The notes under the pieces: generated by a model
Seen by the model: only the letters and a program-made list of their open reading frames with translations
Told to the model about the DNA's origin: nothing
Database searches by the model: none
Shown: positions 54,592-64,000 of the stretch, piece by piece
Layout: each line of letters starts with the position of its first letter
Position numbering within the stretch: position 1 is the stretch's first letter
Source of the DNA: Paramicrosporidium saccamoebae
Lineage: Eukaryota; Rozellomycota
Length of the DNA stretch: 64,000 nt
Assembly (NCBI GenBank): GCA_002794465.1
Contig: MTSL01000101.1
Span: 1-64,000, forward strand
Direction of reading: 5' to 3'
Made by a program: the position numbers and the translations under genes

Positions 54592-56985
54592 ATGCTGAAA
54601 ATCTCTAGCCTGAAATCACAGAAAGGAAGATTGTTTTCCAGTGGTTCAGACAAGGTAGAGATAGTCGCAACACTTTGACAAATAGCCCCTTTTTGATAAG
54701 ATTCTCGTGGCAAATCGCGGCGAGATTGCTTGCCGTGTTTTTCGGACAACTAGGCAGCTTGGAATCCGGTCGGTGGCAGTCTTCAGTGAAGCTGATAAGG
54801 AATCATTACACACTTCAATGGTCGACTCTTTACGCGATTAAACTAATTTATATAGGCCGATGAGGCAGTTTGCATAGGACCGGCGCCCAGCCAAGACAGC
54901 TATTTGGCGATCCAAAAAGTCATAAGAGCTGCAAAGAAGACGGGCTCGCAAGTAAAACCCCATGGATCTACTTCCACCATATTAGGCAGTTCATCCAGGT
55001 TATGGGTTTTTGTCAGAGAATTCCCAGTTTGCGTCTGAGCTCGAAAAAGCTGGAATAACATTCATTGGCCCACCAATCCAGGCCTTAAGAGACATGGGAT
55101 CTAAAAGGTCCATCCAGACAAAGAGTTGACCTGTAGTGCGTCAAAAGAAATCATGACTGCGGCTGGAGTACCGGTTGTTCCCGGGTATCACGGAGAAGGA
55201 CAAGAAGCAGAATTTTTGAAGAAACAAGCGGATCAGATCGGGTAGATGTCAGATGGGCTTATGCATAATCTTGACAGATATCCTCTGATGATAAAAGCTG
55301 TTTTGGGAGGAGGCGGTAAAGGTATGCGAATTGTACAACAACGTGAAGAGTTTGACGAAATGCTCGAGTCGTCGCGTCGGGAGGCGCGAAAGTCTTTCAA
55401 TGACGATCGTGTTCTCCTAGAACGATATATCGAACGTCCTCGCCACATTGAGGTACAGGTGTTCGGCGATCAATTTGGAAACGCAGTGTATTTATTTGAA
55501 CGAGACTGTTCGGTCCAACGGAGACACCAAAAAGTCTTGGAAGAGGCCCCAGCTGTATATTACTCGATTTTCAGACGCTCAGATTGTAGCCGGGACTTTC
55601 AGAAGGTCAACGACACGAGCTTGGAGAGATGGCCGTAGCCGCAGCAAAAGCTGTCAAATATGTTGGAGCTGGCACTGTGGAATTTATATTTGACTGCGAC
55701 ACGGGCAAGTTTTATTTCATGGAGATGAACACGCGACTGCAAGTAGAGCATCCTGTCACAGAGATGATTACTGGTTTGGATTTGGTTCATTGGCAGATTC
55801 ACGTACCCGATTCTCAGCCATTTTAATATTATGCCAGGTTGCGTCGGGAAATAGACTTCCTTTAACCCAGAATCATATAAACCGCACCGGACATGCAATT
55901 GAAGCCCGAATCTACGCCGAAAATCCTGAAAAGTACTAGTCGACGCTGTCTAACGGACGTAGTAATTTCATGCCGGATACGGGGAGACTCAAGTTTTTAA
56001 GAATGCCAAACAACAATGCAAACGTACGTATAGAGACGGGAGTACGTGAAGATGATGAGATCAGCGTATACTATGATCCAATGATAGCCAAGGTCGTAGT
56101 TCATGGGGAGACACGCCTAGAGTCGCTTCGTCGGTTGGATCAAACTCTTGGCGAATTCCATGTTGCAGGAGTCCGAACAAACATTTCTTTAATTAGGAAA
56201 ATTCTTGCCGAAGACCAATTCAAGTCTGGCTTAGTGGACACGAGTTTTATTAAGCAGCATCATGATCGACTCTTCGCCAAGACATCTCCTAACACAAACC
56301 ATCTGGCACTCTCAGCAGTGCTGCATGTTATCTCAAATCAGACGGGCAACAACATGCACGATCCTTGGCTCCAGAATGATGGATATTCTGGATTTATCGA
56401 GCGCACGACTTTGCTCAAAATTAAGGCTTACAATAACGTTTACTCATGCAACGTAAGTGTTGAGAGCAAATCAGAATTCATGGTGAGAGTGGTAAGACTA
56501 GTTTTTTGCGTATCATTTAGTAGACCGATCAGAGCGGAGCACAGGAAACATTTTCTGTTTGTGCCAATGTCAGCGACGGAAAGGTTGAAGCAACGGTCAA
56601 TGATTTGCGTTTGCCGCAACTTTACTTTTACAAAGATAGCTGCGTGACGCACATCTTCTTCCCGGTAGACTATCCCCTTAGCCAGTCTTACTTTTAGGAG
56701 GGGCCGCAACTGTTTGAATTTGTAAGCGAAGGATCAGAGGGTTTAAATAAGGGGCCTTCAGAAAATTCAGTACTCAGTCCAATGCCATGTAGAGTGAGCC
56801 AGGTCCCCATCAAAGTCGGAGATCGGGTCAAGAAGGGTGGCGTTCTAATGATAGTTGAGGCTATGAAGATGGAGCATATTATCAAGGCTCCTATGGATGT
56901 AAAGATTGCAAAGATAAACTATTCCGAAGGCCAGCTTGTTGGTGAAAAGAAGCAGCTAATCGAATTCTCCGATTCATGTGAATAA
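54592..56985 (+). CDS. MCCC1: Methylcrotonyl-CoA carboxylase alpha (biotin) subunit
   Basis: 687 aa from eleven exons; introns at 54655-54685, 54821-54855, 54952-54985, 55108-55136, 55242-55277, 55555-55589, 55803-55837, 55933-55962, 56492-56523 and 56665-56697 (29-36 nt). Presequence-like [17 protein letters not shown], biotin carboxylase from [66 protein letters not shown], then the BT region and biotinyl lysine in EAMKMEH near 646. [13 protein letters not shown] and [12 protein letters not shown] are closer to MCC alpha than to propionyl-CoA or pyruvate carboxylase. An alternative start at 54554 (MYKALFG) with a 35-nt intron also works. Leucine catabolism. Confidence 0.92.
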
Positions 56986-57091
56986 ATACGCCGGCTTGCC
57001 TTTCATTGGTCGGTCTAAAATTAGCTCTAGACAGTTCGGAGAATGTAGTATTAGTACTCCGTGGGGCATTCCGACGAAACACCTTGACGTA

Positions 57092-57550
57092 ATGTTCTTG
57101 TGGCAGCTTATAGTAAGCTATCTTGCTTTGAATGCCGGACGGAAGAGTCGTACTGGTCCTCGATCATTAGAAAAGTCCGACCCACGACTCTACGAACCGC
57201 GGAACGGGATACAGCCCACTGTGAGCCTCCATGATAAGGACCCTTCGGAACTTTTCAGTGCAGAATATCTAGTTAAAGACGACAAGACTCTTACACCTAT
57301 CGATGCTGTTGATGAGGTAGCGTCTCATACTCGTCTTGCCCAGAATACCAAGACCCGGGCCGACAAGGATAGAAGAGAGCACTCAAAAATACGGAGATGG
57401 AACAAGGAGAAGTTGCAAAAGGGCCAAGACAGATTCAGGAAGAAAAACCACACTAACGCACGTCGCATTCGTGTGATCGGACATTCTGAAGACGACGGTA
57501 CTGTTGTCATCGGAGAGTCCATTGAGTGGGGAGACCTTGTAACTGAATAA
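57092..57550 (+). CDS. Hypothetical protein with signal-like N-terminus and very basic C-terminal half
   Basis: 152 aa starting MFLWQLIVSYLALNAG, a short hydrophobic segment that could be a signal peptide or anchor. The centre is polar. Residues 95-130 are strongly Lys/Arg-rich (DKDRREHSKIRRWNKEKL), and the end is acidic-hydrophobic (GTVVIGESIEWGDLV). No family recognised. An exon upstream cannot be excluded because the frame stays open back to 56978. Confidence 0.5.
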   Translation: MFLWQLIVSYLALNAGRKSRTGPRSLEKSDPRLYEPRNGIQPTVSLHDKDPSELFSAEYLVKDDKTLTPIDAVDEVASHTRLAQNTKTRADKDRREHSKIRRWNKEKLQKGQDRFRKKNHTNARRIRVIGHSEDDGTVVIGESIEWGDLVTE

Positions 57551-57617
57551 AAACAAATTCGAGATGCTCAATAAACTGGGAATTTATTGAGGGTTCTACA
57601 AAATAGTTGTTTGCAAT

Positions 57618-58810
57618 TTAGTTGGTTTTGCCCATTGCTGTTTTCTGACGCAGCTTTCTTTCCGCATGGAAAACAAAGGCATCAACAATTGCGGCAACGG
57701 TGTAAACACCACCGATGATGGCACAAACACCAGTGAGGAATGAAGTCAAAGGCTTCTTATACTCGGTGTAGATGACAATCATTGGCGAGATTTCATAGTT
57801 AAAGAAGACACTGGGGAACGCAGCCTTGTCGCCTTTTGTTTCGTTCTCGTTCTGGGTCACGGCAAATTGATTTGTGTGCAGAACCCTGCCGTCTCTAAGT
57901 TTAAAGTCGGTTGCAACGATCTTTGTGTGATATTTGAACGAACGTTCGGCCGACGAGGCCTTATTCTCCGTATTGTCCAAAGGATTGACAATCTTTTCAT
58001 GATGCTCTCCGAAGGACAGATAATGGATTCGATGAGAAAAGTCGAGATGCAACCCATCCAAAAACCGAATGTCATGAAGGTGATAATTATTGGCGTCAAA
58101 ACTTCGGCCAGGTGCAAAATGAAAGTTGCCCGAGACTTTGTTCACTTCAAAATGCCCAGAAATTCGACATCCCTCATTTGCATGATCACGAATCTTTTCT
58201 GGCCAGTCTTCAGCAACACATTGTTCAATTTGATTCATTTCTGGAGGTGACAAATTTCGATGTTCGTAAGCCGCAAAAACTGCTGAGCAGCTATTACAGC
58301 AGTACGGCTTTCCATCAGGCCCGTTTGCTGCAGCTTTGTAGCAGCTTCCACAATAGTCTTCGGGACGCTTGAGGTCTTTTTCCTTGTATTCACCCAGGGG
58401 GGTCGCATTTGAACTTTGGCATACTTTTCGAATGTTTTCAACCATATTGTTTTGATACTGCCCGGCAGAATCCATGACGTCGAGTGTCAGAGCTAATGGT
58501 TAGAGCACAAGCTCAAAGATGTACCGAAACAGGGAACCTTGGGAAACGTGATATCGAAATTAATGTTCATCATTTCCTTCCGACTTGTATCCACGATAAG
58601 CTCAGTTTTCCATGTAGTCGTCCGGAAATTGAGGTATTCGAAAAAGATGAGCCCGAAGATTAGCGTGCCGCTGGCAATGGTCACTATAAGATAAAAGCCG
58701 TCTGTCGGAATATGCATACCGAGCCCTCCAAAGAATGTCTTTGTTCGAAATTCATCATGCGTCTTGGCAAATGAATCCAAGCTCTGAATTCTTTCAGTAA
58801 GAGCAGACAT
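57618..58810 (-). CDS. ERV46: Erv46/ERGIC3 COPII cargo receptor
   Basis: 374 aa; exons 58720-58810, 58525-58683 and 57618-58492 (introns 36 and 32 nt). The 36-nt first intron keeps the frame and has no stop, so naive translation inserts GMHIPTDGFYLI into the first membrane span; removal restores KTFFGGLVTIASGTL. CGSCY and CCNSCSAVFAAY, EGCRISGHFEVNKVSGNFHFAPG, HYLSFGEHHEKIVNPLD and FLTGVCAIIGGVYTVAAIVD are family-defining. Cycles between ER and Golgi with Erv41. Confidence 0.94.
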
Positions 58811-58939
58811 GTCGGCAACAGAAGCGTTCCGGCAGCCCTTGGTCTAGATGTATGAAGCACGGGTAGACCTATCAAACCCACGGTGAGATACTTTTCATTG
58901 GGCCGCTGAAATTAGTCGACCAATTAGGAAAACAACCAA

Positions 58940-60244
58940 TCATTTGCCTTTACTGGCTTTTTGAAATAAAGCAGATTTGAACTTGCTGTTTTCATGGATC
59001 TTATTCTCAATGCTCTCAGTAACTGAATGTTGCTTATTTGAACCAGTTGGGGCAGGTGCGTCTTTCAACCATGCATCAGCCATTTTTTTTGATGCCCCAA
59101 TTGTTTCAGTGCCGCCAGAGGATGGCCTCATCGAATCGACCGCTATTATCGATGGAATGCGGGTCCGAACATGCGTTTTCTTAAATCTCTTAAAGTCCAC
59201 TGGTCCGTTTGACTCGTCATTCTCAGAGACATTGATCCGGTCTGGCTTGCGGAGGATATCAGCCGAAATTGACCAGCACATTAAGGGAGCAGAATCTATG
59301 ACATTTGCACGTGCAGGCGTCTTGTATATGAGCTCTTTATCATCAAGAGGATCCAATTCGATGGGACTGTTGGAAATTTGAGCAGCAGGGAGCTCAAATA
59401 AGTCCTCTAGGCTTATGCACCGTGCTAATGTGGTGTGTGCCGAAATGATTCGAGCTTTTCCGTCGTCACTGCCTAGGATCACCCCACCGGCAGACTTTAT
59501 CATGGATTCAATTACATTGCAAGATCCCGATAGCCAAGAGTCGCGATCAATTAGATAGCTCTGATTGCGGAACCTATGGGCCCCTCCAAAGCACGTATAG
59601 TCCGGCATAATGATGTGGCCGGCTAGAAGGCCATACACAAAGTTGGGCTCACAGATGTACTTTCCCGCATAAAGCGCTCTTGCAAGCTGTGAACATGGCG
59701 AAAGATCTGACGATTGAAAGACGACGTGAGTTGATCTCTCCCAATCCATGCATCTTTCCGTGCTGAATTTTTGCAGACACTCTGTTACTTGTGCCTCTGC
59801 ATCTGTAGACAAATTATGCAGAAATGGACGGAACTCGAAGAGGGAGCACCTAGGCACTGGATTAGCAAGGTGTAGTAAAATACCGCAGTTCCAGTTGAGA
59901 GGCGCCAAATTTTATAACATTCCCAGCGACGAGAACAGTTTCTGTATCAATTCTCCGTCCATCGACAAATGTACCATATTTTGAGTTTTCATCTACTATG
60001 CATAACATTCCGTCGTTGCTCTAAAAACGGTTAAATGGTGCTCAAGCACAACACCTGTATCGTTGCGTGTTTTCGGCTCACTGACATATCCGAGATAACT
60101 AAATCGGCGTCTTAGGATTCAGTAGAAGTAGCATTTAAGTATACCTTGCCGGCCCACCGAGATTGTATCGCCCGGAAATATAACATGCCCCGTACAATTC
60201 GGCAGTTTCTGTGAGCAATGGCCCCGAAGAGCCCATAACTTCAT
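58940..60244 (-). CDS. NBS1: Nbs1/nibrin, MRN DNA-repair complex subunit
   Basis: 400 aa; exons 60145-60244, 60055-60110, 59884-60020 and 58940-59849 (introns 34 nt each). The FHA domain is assembled across three splices: MKLWALRG, TISVGRQ, SDMSVSRKHATIQ, ENSKYGTFVDG. Tandem BRCT-like regions follow (THVVFQSSDL, then SAGGVILGSDDGKARII). Near residue 317 the segment VDFKRFKKTHV resembles the Mre11-binding NFKKFKK motif. No clear ATM-binding C-terminus. Shorter than vertebrate nibrin. Start is 39 bp from divergent MPC2. Confidence 0.82.
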
Positions 60245-60283
60245 CGAGAGCCCTTGCATCTAGGCAGGTGTCGGGCTGTACAT

Positions 60284-60648
60284 ATGAATTTCCAGACAAT
60301 TTGGAATCACCCTGCAGGTATCGCTTTTATGCCGTTGTGCTATTCACTGTAGGACCTAAAACGGTTCATTTTTGGGCGCCCGCATTCAAATGGGGACTGG
60401 TTATTGCAGGACTAGGGGATTTGAAGCGACCTGCTGAGCAAGTCAGCGTTTTCCAATCTACAGGTTTCCGTTGCATAATTTAATGAGATTATCTAGCTCT
60501 TGCATTGACTGGAATCATCTGGTCCCGCTATTCTACACAGATCAAGCCTGTAAACTACTCATTGCTCAGTGTAAATGCCTTTGTGGCCGCCACTGGGTTG
60601 TATCAGTTATGGCGTGTTTGGCAGTATATTATCATCATTGATTTATGA
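60284..60648 (+). CDS. MPC2: Mitochondrial pyruvate carrier subunit (MPC2-type)
   Basis: 98 aa; exons 60284-60317, 60353-60463 and 60497-60648 (introns 35 and 33 nt). IWNHPAGPKTVHFWAPAFKWGLVIAG, DLKRPAEQVS, LTGIIWSRYST and PVNYSLLSVNAFVAATGLYQLWRVWQY are the MPC2 pattern with three short membrane helices. Imports pyruvate into mitochondria as a heterodimer with MPC1, which is not in this window. Confidence 0.93.
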
Positions 60649-60721
60649 GGCTTTGTAGATATACTACATACTATGCGGAATGAAGAACTTTTGCTTAATA
60701 AATTTTATTGCCATTTGTATC

Positions 60722-61071
60722 ATGCTGGCCGAAGACTGTCCGTGGTCATTCCATGAAATTGTATCAGGGAATACGTCGGTTTTATTTGCATAGAGCGCCG
60801 TCCTCAAAGACACTCTGAAGGCGAAATTCATCGACTCCAAGACCAAAGGTGAAGCCGTATTCCTGTGGTTACAACTGTGTCAGTTAGTGCAGAGGCAATG
60901 ATTGCGGTTTCTGAGTACATGAATCTATTTGCCCAAGGTATTCACTGCCGAATTCTCCAGTTTGTAGAATTGGCCATGAGAACTGTGGCAGTCGCAAAGG
61001 CCCACAACTGCAGTTTTGTTGAAATTGAGCACATTGAAAGAGTTTTAGCCCAATTACTTCTTGATTTCTAA
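60722..61071 (+). CDS. MHF2: CENP-X/Mhf2 histone-fold protein
   Basis: 83 aa (human 81). Exons 60722-60760, 60794-60848, 60884-60937 and 60968-61071 (introns 33, 35 and 30 nt). The last intron is in frame and stopless; removing it aligns MNLFAQELAMRTVAVAKAH with the family helix 2. The protein ends VLAQLLLDF, the near-invariant CENP-X C-terminus. Works with CENP-S at kinetochores and with FANCM at stalled forks. Located two genes from Nbs1. Confidence 0.88.
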
Positions 61072-61097
61072 TTATGGTGTAACAATATATATAGAGC

Positions 61098-62135
61098 ATG
61101 ATAGGTTATATAAATGCCGGTCCTTTTGCGGATTGGTCAGTCGCTACAGCGGAAATGCTTTATGCAATAGCTCCTATACTGGCAACCATTGTCATCAGTG
61201 TTGTTCCCATTAGTGTCCTACTGTTTCTTCCCACCATAATATCCTCTCCTCCCCGTCGCAAGAGTACGGGCGAGCGAGGCTCTATGATTAGTAGTGCAGC
61301 TCTCAACCTCATGCTTTGTTTTGCGTCTGGCTCGTTAGTGGCTGACGCCCTGCTGCATCTACTTGCTGATAGCATTTTCGGTGATTTTCCGTCTGAGGAA
61401 AACACAAAGAAGCAAGCGCTTGCCACAGTTATCGGAATCTTTGTGTTCTTTGCAATGGACGTTATTACTCGATCCTTTCAGCATCATGATCCCCTTGACC
61501 ACGACGACACGGGCCATTCCGAGCATCAAGGTTCCATTCTGTTGGCTCCATCAGGATCTTCCAATGTGAGCCGACGCAAAAGAGCAAATGGCGCCTCTCC
61601 TGACCTGCAGATGCTGAGCACAGGAAAGCCCAGTCCGTCGCCCGAGAGACATGCTGTCAGCGGTCATGCCTGTACTGGGAACGGCCTCTTGAGTCTTGTT
61701 GCCGATGCAATCCACAATTTTACTGATGGCCTAGCATTAGCTGCTGCTTTTGGGAAGGATTTTCGTCTCGGATGTAAAACGACATTGGCAATCTTCCTCC
61801 ATGAAGTACCACATGAACTCGGCGATTATGCAATTCTGGCAAAGGCGGGATTTAGCCACCGAAGAATTATCTTTATGCAATTTTTGACCGCCACAGCCGC
61901 CTTTTTGGGAGTGTTTTGTGGGGTCGCTATCCACAATGGATGGTTATCGATGGGCCACTTTATCAAAGAGGACAATCTCTTGCCTTTTGCTGCCGGAGGT
62001 TTCCTGTACGTTGCGCTCTGTACAATACTGCCCGAGGTGCTGACTGATACCAGGACACCGCGTACATTCCTATCAAGCATATCCCAAATAGTTGTATTTC
62101 TGGCCGGCGTTTTATTGATGGTGATCTTAGAATAA
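61098..62135 (+). CDS. YKE4: ZIP transporter of the LIV-1/ZIP7 (Yke4) type
   Basis: 345 aa, intronless, starts 26 bp after the CENP-X stop. Eight-span ZIP fold with the diagnostic DAIHNFTDGLALAAAF in TM4 and FLHEVPHELGDYAIL in TM5 (HEVPHELGD is LIV-1 specific). A modest His/Asp loop (HHDPLDHDDTGHSEH) lies near residues 130-148. ZIP7/Yke4 releases zinc from the ER or Golgi. This is the second ZIP gene in the window, of a different subfamily from the one at 8314. Confidence 0.9.
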   Translation: MIGYINAGPFADWSVATAEMLYAIAPILATIVISVVPISVLLFLPTIISSPPRRKSTGERGSMISSAALNLMLCFASGSLVADALLHLLADSIFGDFPSEENTKKQALATVIGIFVFFAMDVITRSFQHHDPLDHDDTGHSEHQGSILLAPSGSSNVSRRKRANGASPDLQMLSTGKPSPSPERHAVSGHACTGNGLLSLVADAIHNFTDGLALAAAFGKDFRLGCKTTLAIFLHEVPHELGDYAILAKAGFSHRRIIFMQFLTATAAFLGVFCGVAIHNGWLSMGHFIKEDNLLPFAAGGFLYVALCTILPEVLTDTRTPRTFLSSISQIVVFLAGVLLMVILE

Positions 62136-62221
62136 ATCGACTGAACAATTGCTTATAGGTGTACTGATACTCACACTGCTACACACCACTCATATGTCGA
62201 TTCAATTAGACTTGCTAGCGT

Positions 62222-63183
<962 letters not shown>

Positions 63184-63349
63184 TTATTAATTACTGTCCT
63201 AGTGTGATGGTGAGGGCATAAAGACTCTTTATCGAAAGACTCGATCTTCTATATGCACACCGGCACCCAAAGCTATAGTAGACGGCTTAAGCCAAATGTA
63301 TGATGATGGACACAATTTATTATAGAGAGAAGCACAGTATAAGAACGCT

Positions 63350-63786
63350 CTACTTCTTGCCAGCAGCCGACTTCTTGTGCTTCAGAGAACCACGGACCTT
63401 CTTGGCACGGTTCTTCTTCTCCTTGCGCTGCTTACGTCCAGACTTGGTCACGGTAATCAGTCCTTGGCGAGCAAGACGATACTTGGGCTCAAACTTCTTT
63501 GCCGCAACAACAGTGTCGTAGATGAGCGCAAAGCCAGTGCTCTTGCCACCACCGAATGCCAGCTTGAATCCGAAGACAACGATGGCATCCTTGTCACACT
63601 TGTACATGGTAGCGAGCTTCTCACGAAGAGCAACCTTGGCGACGGAAGCAGAGTTGGGGTGGACAACGTCCAAGACCATTTGCTTGCGCATGAGCAGGCG
63701 GTTGGTCATGAATTTGCGTGTACGGATGGTCACAGTGGATGCGTCAGCCTATAGGTTTCCAGTTGGACAGAAAAAATTTTTACCAT
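63350..63786 (-). CDS. RPS24: 40S ribosomal protein eS24
   Basis: 133 aa. Exon 1 is the ATG alone (63784-63786), then a 35-nt intron (63749-63783), then exon 2 (63350-63748). After splicing it reads [20 protein letters not shown], then [39 protein letters not shown] and the basic [16 protein letters not shown] end. Third gene in the window whose first exon is only the start codon. Confidence 0.95.
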
Positions 63787-63863
63787 AGTGGACAGTCCTT
63801 TGACGAAGTGAGAGGCCGACCCTGGTCACGGCGGATATTATATTCCTTCCTCGTTCAGATACT

Positions 63864-64000
63864 ATGAAGAATATCCGCAAGACTGCGCTAACAGCTGATT
63901 CAGATACTGAGATAGTTGACTTGGATGCTGAGACGGTTAACTCGGTCGCTGACATGAACTATTCAAAGATCGAAGAGCTGGCCAAGAAAGTCAAACCCGT
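63864..64000 (+). CDS. Start of a gene running off the window
   Basis: ATG at 63864 opens MKNIRKTALTADSDTEIVD and continues in frame to the window end (ADMNYSKIEELAKKVKPV). Charged, helical, no family recognisable from 45 residues. Divergent from eS24 with 77 bp between start codons. Confidence 0.5.
   Translation, partial: MKNIRKTALTADSDTEIVDLDAETVNSVADMNYSKIEELAKKVKP

Noticed and set aside
54554..54608. Alternative first exon for MCC alpha (MYKALFG)
   Set aside because: Plausible, with a 35-nt intron, but the contiguous start at 54592 already supplies a presequence; cannot be decided from sequence.
60664..60846. 60-aa minus-strand ORF
   Set aside because: Overlaps CENP-X exons 1-2, whose splicing restores a conserved family protein.

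Overview
This is nuclear DNA of a eukaryote with a very compact, fungal-type genome. The evidence is spliced genes throughout and a class IV chitin synthase, together with telomerase reverse transcriptase, a septin, Bre1, Pam17, Arv1, CASP, Erv46 and Tom70. It also carries Arp2/3 subunit 4, a putative complex I small subunit and methylcrotonyl-CoA carboxylase. About 55 genes lie in 64 kb with no operons and no CRISPR, tRNA or rRNA that I could support. Chitin synthase and Pam17 point to Fungi. The extreme compaction, with retained oxidative metabolism, would fit a reduced early-diverging lineage (Rozellomycota/Cryptomycota, for example a Paramicrosporidium-like organism). That placement is inference and was not searched.

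The dominant architectural feature is ultrashort introns. I placed 82 by restoring reading frames against known protein families. 81 of them are 28-40 nt, and only the first intron of the eL39 gene (91 nt) is longer. They start GTA or GT, carry a branch-like CTAAT, CTAAC or TTAAC close to the end, and finish in (T/C)AG. Simple ORF finding therefore breaks most genes. Coordinates below are spliced gene spans from start codon to stop codon, with introns given in the text.

Layout. 84-8078: F-box/UIM protein, Iwr1, MMTAG2, CASP, TERT and a tiny gene. 8132-18012: dispersed repeat, His-rich ZIP transporter, DUF218 protein, minisatellite, ZNHIT2, septin, MEF2-type MADS factor, two unrecognised genes, HINT, cyclase-like enzyme, Arv1. 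18013-31261: TATA-driven aldo-keto reductase, calnexin, chitin synthase, Rab6, SCYL1, Bin3/MePCE, eIF3f, Pam17. 31341-43715: eL39, LRR protein, LLPH-like, Prp16, GRAM-VASt sterol-transfer protein, Bre1, Nap1 and unknowns. 43839-50381: six consecutive genes with predicted mitochondrial products (Tom70, NDUFA3-like, bL32m, mL45-like, adrenodoxin reductase, proline dehydrogenase). 50574-64000: Sec61 alpha, ARPC4, acyl-CoA-binding tail-anchored protein, Fis1, MCC alpha, Erv46, Nbs1, MPC2, CENP-X, ZIP7-type transporter, thymidylate synthase, eS24 and the start of one more gene.

Genes are packed head-to-head or tail-to-tail with 15-100 bp gaps. Several divergent pairs have start codons only 18-44 bp apart, so they must share minimal bidirectional promoters. 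The few longer gaps hold a dispersed repeat family (four copies), a minisatellite, the one clear TATA promoter, or nothing recognisable.
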